Source: Shimia aestuarii
Lineage (GTDB): Bacteria > Pseudomonadota > Alphaproteobacteria > Rhodobacterales > Rhodobacteraceae
Assembly (NCBI RefSeq): GCF_900114635.1
Contig: NZ_FOTQ01000002.1
Location: forward strand, 248,001-312,000
Length of the DNA stretch: 64,000 bases
Direction of reading: 5' to 3'
Under the pieces are notes generated by a model. That model saw only the letters and a program-made list of their open reading frames with translations. It ran no database searches and was not told the DNA's origin. The first letter of the stretch is position 1. Every line of letters starts with the position of its first letter. Positions 61,441 through 64,000 of this stretch are shown piece by piece. The position numbers and the translations under genes were made by a program.

Positions 61441-63387
61441 CTAGCCGCGACGCGGCTTGCCCCCTCGGGTGAAATCGATTCTCTCGGTCAGTGCATCCAA
61501 TGCCGCTCTCTCATCCTTGTCGATGGGCGCTCCATTGGGCCCGACCTCGTATTCGCCGCTATCCTCCTGACGGCTGCGCAGCGCATTGTTGCGGGCTTCG
61601 GCAGCCTGCCCCAAGCGCCACGTCACGGCTTCATCAGCGACCCCGAGCAGGTCCTCTTCTGCCTCGGCGATCTCAGCAAAAAGTCCCCGTTCGGTCTTGA
61701 GCTTGGCAAACTCCTCGGTCAGCGTCATACGTGCGATATCCACGTCACCGGGATGTCTGACCGCCGGGGTGATGGCGACATAGGGGTGCCGGAGCAGCTT
61801 TTCAACAGCCTCGCCCCCCAAAGCGGCCTCAACCGCGGCGCGGGGGTCGGGATTGTTGGCGACGCGCAACAACACGTCCCGGATACGTGCATTGTCTGGA
61901 TCCAGACACTCCATGGTTTCTATTTCGTATTCGAAATCATCCAGGACTTCTGGGCTCAGCAGGGCGACACTTAACACGACCGCTTCACGCAAACGGTGTT
62001 CAACCTGACCTTCGCTGGCGGCAAGCAACGACGACTTCGTGTGCATCTGCACTTTGGGTCCTTGTGCCCATTGCCCCCGACGCTGGGGGCTGCCCCCCCT
62101 GCGCGGTCGGAACAACTCCCAGCGCATATCTTTGATGGCCTGTCCGTAATGGGCCCGGATCGAAGGGTCCTTGATCAGCTTGATCTTTTCGCGCAGTGCC
62201 TTGTCCAAAGCAGCCTTGCGCTCAGGACTGTCAAAGATTCTGCCTTCTATCTCGCGCTGCCAGAGCAAGTTGACCATAGGCATCGCCTGATCCAGAACCT
62301 TCTGAACCGCATCCGCTCCTTTTGCCCTGATCAGATCGTCGGGATCTTGCCCCTCGGGCATGATGGCAAATCGGAGGGATTTTCCCGCTTCCAACAGTGG
62401 TAGCGCCAGATCAATCACCCGCATCGCCGCGCGCAAACCGGCGGTATCGCCATCAAGAGCGATGATCGGTTCGTCAGAGATGCGCCACAAAAGCTGCAAC
62501 TGGCTTTCCGTGATCGCCGTTCCAAGCGGCGCCACCGAGGCCCCGAAGCCCGCCTCGACCAAGGCAATCACATCCATGTAGCCTTCGGCCACGATCAGGG
62601 GCTGCCCCTTCCCGGCCGCCTCGCGCGCGGGGCCGTGGTGATAGAGACTGCGTCCCTTGTCGAACAGCTCGGTTTCCGGCGAATTCAGGTATTTGGCATT
62701 GTCGCCGGGGTCCATGGCCCGGCCACCAAAAGCGATGCAGCGCCCCCGGGCATCGCGAATCGGGAACATGATCCGGTTGCGGAAGGTGTCATAAGGTTTG
62801 CCGCCCTTGTTTGACGGTTTCGCCAGTCCGGCCCCAAGGACCAGGTCGGGCGCCACCCCTTTGCCCGTCAGGTGATCCCACAGCCCCTGCCAACCCTCTG
62901 GTGCAAAACCGATCTCGAACCGACTGCGCGCCTTTTCGCCCAGACCGCGCTTTTCAAGATAGTCGCGCGCCGCCCCACCGGCCCCGGTGTTCAGCATCAG
63001 GCGGTAGTGCTGAACCGCCATTTCCATGACCTCGGCAAGCTGGGTGCGCCGATCGGCCTTTTGCTGCGCGCGCGGATCACGCTCGGGCATCTGCATGCCT
63101 GCTTCGTCGGCCAGAATGCGGATTGCTTCCATGAAACCCACGTTCTCAGTTTCCTGCACAAACTTGATCGCGTCGCCTTTGGCGTGGCAGCCAAAGCAAT
63201 AGTAATAGCCCTTGCGATCATCCACGTGAAAAGAGGCCGTTTTTTCATGATGAAACGGGCATGGCGCCCACATGTCACCCTTGCCCTGATTGGATTTGCG
63301 CGCATCCCACATGACCTTTCGCCCCACCACCTGTGTTAGGCTGGTGCGGCTGCGCAGTTCATCAAGGAAGCCGGGAGGCAGACTCAT
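61441..63387 (-). CDS. dnaG: DnaG, DNA primase
   Basis: Primase makes RNA primers at the replication fork. The 648-residue protein has the zinc-binding domain (CPFHHEKTASF ... YYCFGCHAKGD), the RNA polymerase/TOPRIM core (VAEGYMDVIAL, IALDGDTAG) and a C-terminal DnaB-binding helical domain. The ATG at 63387 (MSLPPGFLDELR) follows GGAAGG-like purines nearby; a longer in-frame start at 63465 overlaps the upstream gene. Confidence 0.95.
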   Translation of the reverse strand: MSLPPGFLDELRSRTSLTQVVGRKVMWDARKSNQGKGDMWAPCPFHHEKTASFHVDDRKGYYYCFGCHAKGDAIKFVQETENVGFMEAIRILADEAGMQMPERDPRAQQKADRRTQLAEVMEMAVQHYRLMLNTGAGGAARDYLEKRGLGEKARSRFEIGFAPEGWQGLWDHLTGKGVAPDLVLGAGLAKPSNKGGKPYDTFRNRIMFPIRDARGRCIAFGGRAMDPGDNAKYLNSPETELFDKGRSLYHHGPAREAAGKGQPLIVAEGYMDVIALVEAGFGASVAPLGTAITESQLQLLWRISDEPIIALDGDTAGLRAAMRVIDLALPLLEAGKSLRFAIMPEGQDPDDLIRAKGADAVQKVLDQAMPMVNLLWQREIEGRIFDSPERKAALDKALREKIKLIKDPSIRAHYGQAIKDMRWELFRPRRGGSPQRRGQWAQGPKVQMHTKSSLLAASEGQVEHRLREAVVLSVALLSPEVLDDFEYEIETMECLDPDNARIRDVLLRVANNPDPRAAVEAALGGEAVEKLLRHPYVAITPAVRHPGDVDIARMTLTEEFAKLKTERGLFAEIAEAEEDLLGVADEAVTWRLGQAAEARNNALRSRQEDSGEYEVGPNGAPIDKDERAALDALTERIDFTRGGKPRRG

Positions 63388-63430
63388 GGCGTTCAATATA
63401 GGAAGGGGCCGGGGACAGAGTCCAGCCGCG

Positions 63431-63736
63431 TCAGTTGTTGATACAGGTATCCAGATACGCCGCACCAGGATCCTGCTTCAGCTGCTTCCGGCTCAGCGAG
63501 TTATAGACCCAGTCAACAATGTGCGGAACTGCCGGAAGGTATTTCTCGGCAACGGCTTCATCCTCGCCCGAAGTCATGATCGCCACAGCTTTCTTTTCGC
63601 TTTTGCGCTCCATGCGCAGTTCGGCAGCACGGGTTACGATTGCCGCCTGAAGCTCGCACTCTGCTTTCTTGCCTGCAAAGGCAGGGGCCGCCGCTGAGGC
63701 GGCAGCAACAATGGCAAATGCGGTCAGAAAGCGCAT
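63431..63736 (-). CDS. Small periplasmic protein, uncharacterised
   Basis: This 101-residue protein has a clear signal peptide (FLTAFAIVAAASAAAPAFAG) followed by a helical, charged mature part with two cysteines (ECELQ and DTCINN). I do not recognise a family. It ends 43 bp before dnaG on the same strand. Confidence 0.7.
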   Translation of the reverse strand: MRFLTAFAIVAAASAAAPAFAGKKAECELQAAIVTRAAELRMERKSEKKAVAIMTSGEDEAVAEKYLPAVPHIVDWVYNSLSRKQLKQDPGAAYLDTCINN

Positions 63737-63776
63737 GGCAGAACTCCATTTCTCGGATCAGGTGATGACTTTGATG

Positions 63777-64000
63777 TCAGGATGCACGCCGCGCTGCAAC
63801 CCCTTTCATCGCAATCTCCAACTCGTGAACCAGCGTTTTGGCCATTGAGCGGAACGCCATGATCTGAAACCGGGCATCGCCGACACGGGTGATGGAGACC
63901 ATCATGTGCTGCAACTGGCTGCGTGCTGTGTGCCCCTTTTTGAAATGCTCGCGACGCAGGTCCAGTGGAACGAGCCGCGCAAGAACATCCTCAGCCCCCT
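63777..64000 (-). CDS. Uncharacterised protein (C-terminal part)
   Basis: An open frame runs in from the right edge and stops at 63777, giving at least 74 residues ending AMKGVAARRAS. Visible segments include DVLARLVPLDLRREHFKKGH and QHMMVSITRVGDARFQIMAF. The composition looks coding and helical, but no family is recognised and the start is outside the window. Confidence 0.55.
   Translation of the reverse strand, partial: GAEDVLARLVPLDLRREHFKKGHTARSQLQHMMVSITRVGDARFQIMAFRSMAKTLVHELEIAMKGVAARRAS

Overview
The window reads as chromosomal DNA of a Rhodobacterales alphaproteobacterium (Roseobacter group). It has high GC, a dcw cell-wall cluster preceded by the long mraZ leader known from Rhodobacteraceae, a tRNA-His with A73 and no encoded G-1, an alphaproteobacterial SOS box (GAAC-N7-GAAC), a CtrA half-site pair (TTAA-N7-TTAA), and many small families typical of this order. 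I see no integrase, insertion sequence, phage gene or CRISPR array. Nearly all of it is core or lineage-core DNA.

Layout. 1-12 kb, minus strand: mraZ-rsmH-ftsL-ftsI-murE-murF-mraY-murD-(opposite-strand flavoprotein)-ftsW-murG, most genes overlapping by 1-4 bp. 12-12.8 kb: a long non-coding regulatory region with an UpsM-like leader and terminator and several 10-bp-spaced TGGGA-type boxes that could bind MraZ. 12.8-19.5 kb, plus strand: NUDIX, DUF1178, SDR, O-acetylhomoserine sulfhydrylase, an 803-residue membrane protein joining GspL/PilM-like and GspC/PilP-like ends, and an acyltransferase. 19.5-27.5 kb: hppD with a divergent Lrp regulator, a KefB-type antiporter, cobT/cobS, a potassium channel, carD, fdxA and an S4 protein. 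27.5-40.6 kb: Suv3-like helicase, TPR, SCP2 and hydrolase genes, pepF, an endonuclease V-like protein with an unusual N-terminal region, a DksA-like zinc finger, a sugar oxidoreductase, a capsule-type glycosyltransferase, rpoH, a beta-barrel protein and rluD.

40.6-42 kb holds a decayed two-gene operon (PKD-domain protein and class III nucleotide cyclase) followed by tRNA-His. 42-47 kb: GNAT, DUF6324, LexA-controlled mmcB, an MttB-like methyltransferase, an MtfA-type peptidase and an iodotyrosine-deiodinase-like nitroreductase. 47-57.7 kb: the riboflavin/nusB set (nrdR-ribD ... ribE ... ribB-ribH-nusB, minus strand), interrupted by two opposite-strand inserts: a hydroxyproline epimerase-like gene and a capsule module (kpsS, an export lipoprotein, kpsC). 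57.7-64 kb: YjbQ protein, two related small secreted proteins, rpoD, dnaG and two uncharacterised genes.

Points most worth a second look are the GspL/GspC-like fusion, the candidate MraZ box arrays, the endonuclease V fusion, a composite intergenic repeat seen at least four times, and the pseudogene operon. No clearly new multi-gene system is evident. All assignments come from reading motifs by eye; no database search was run.
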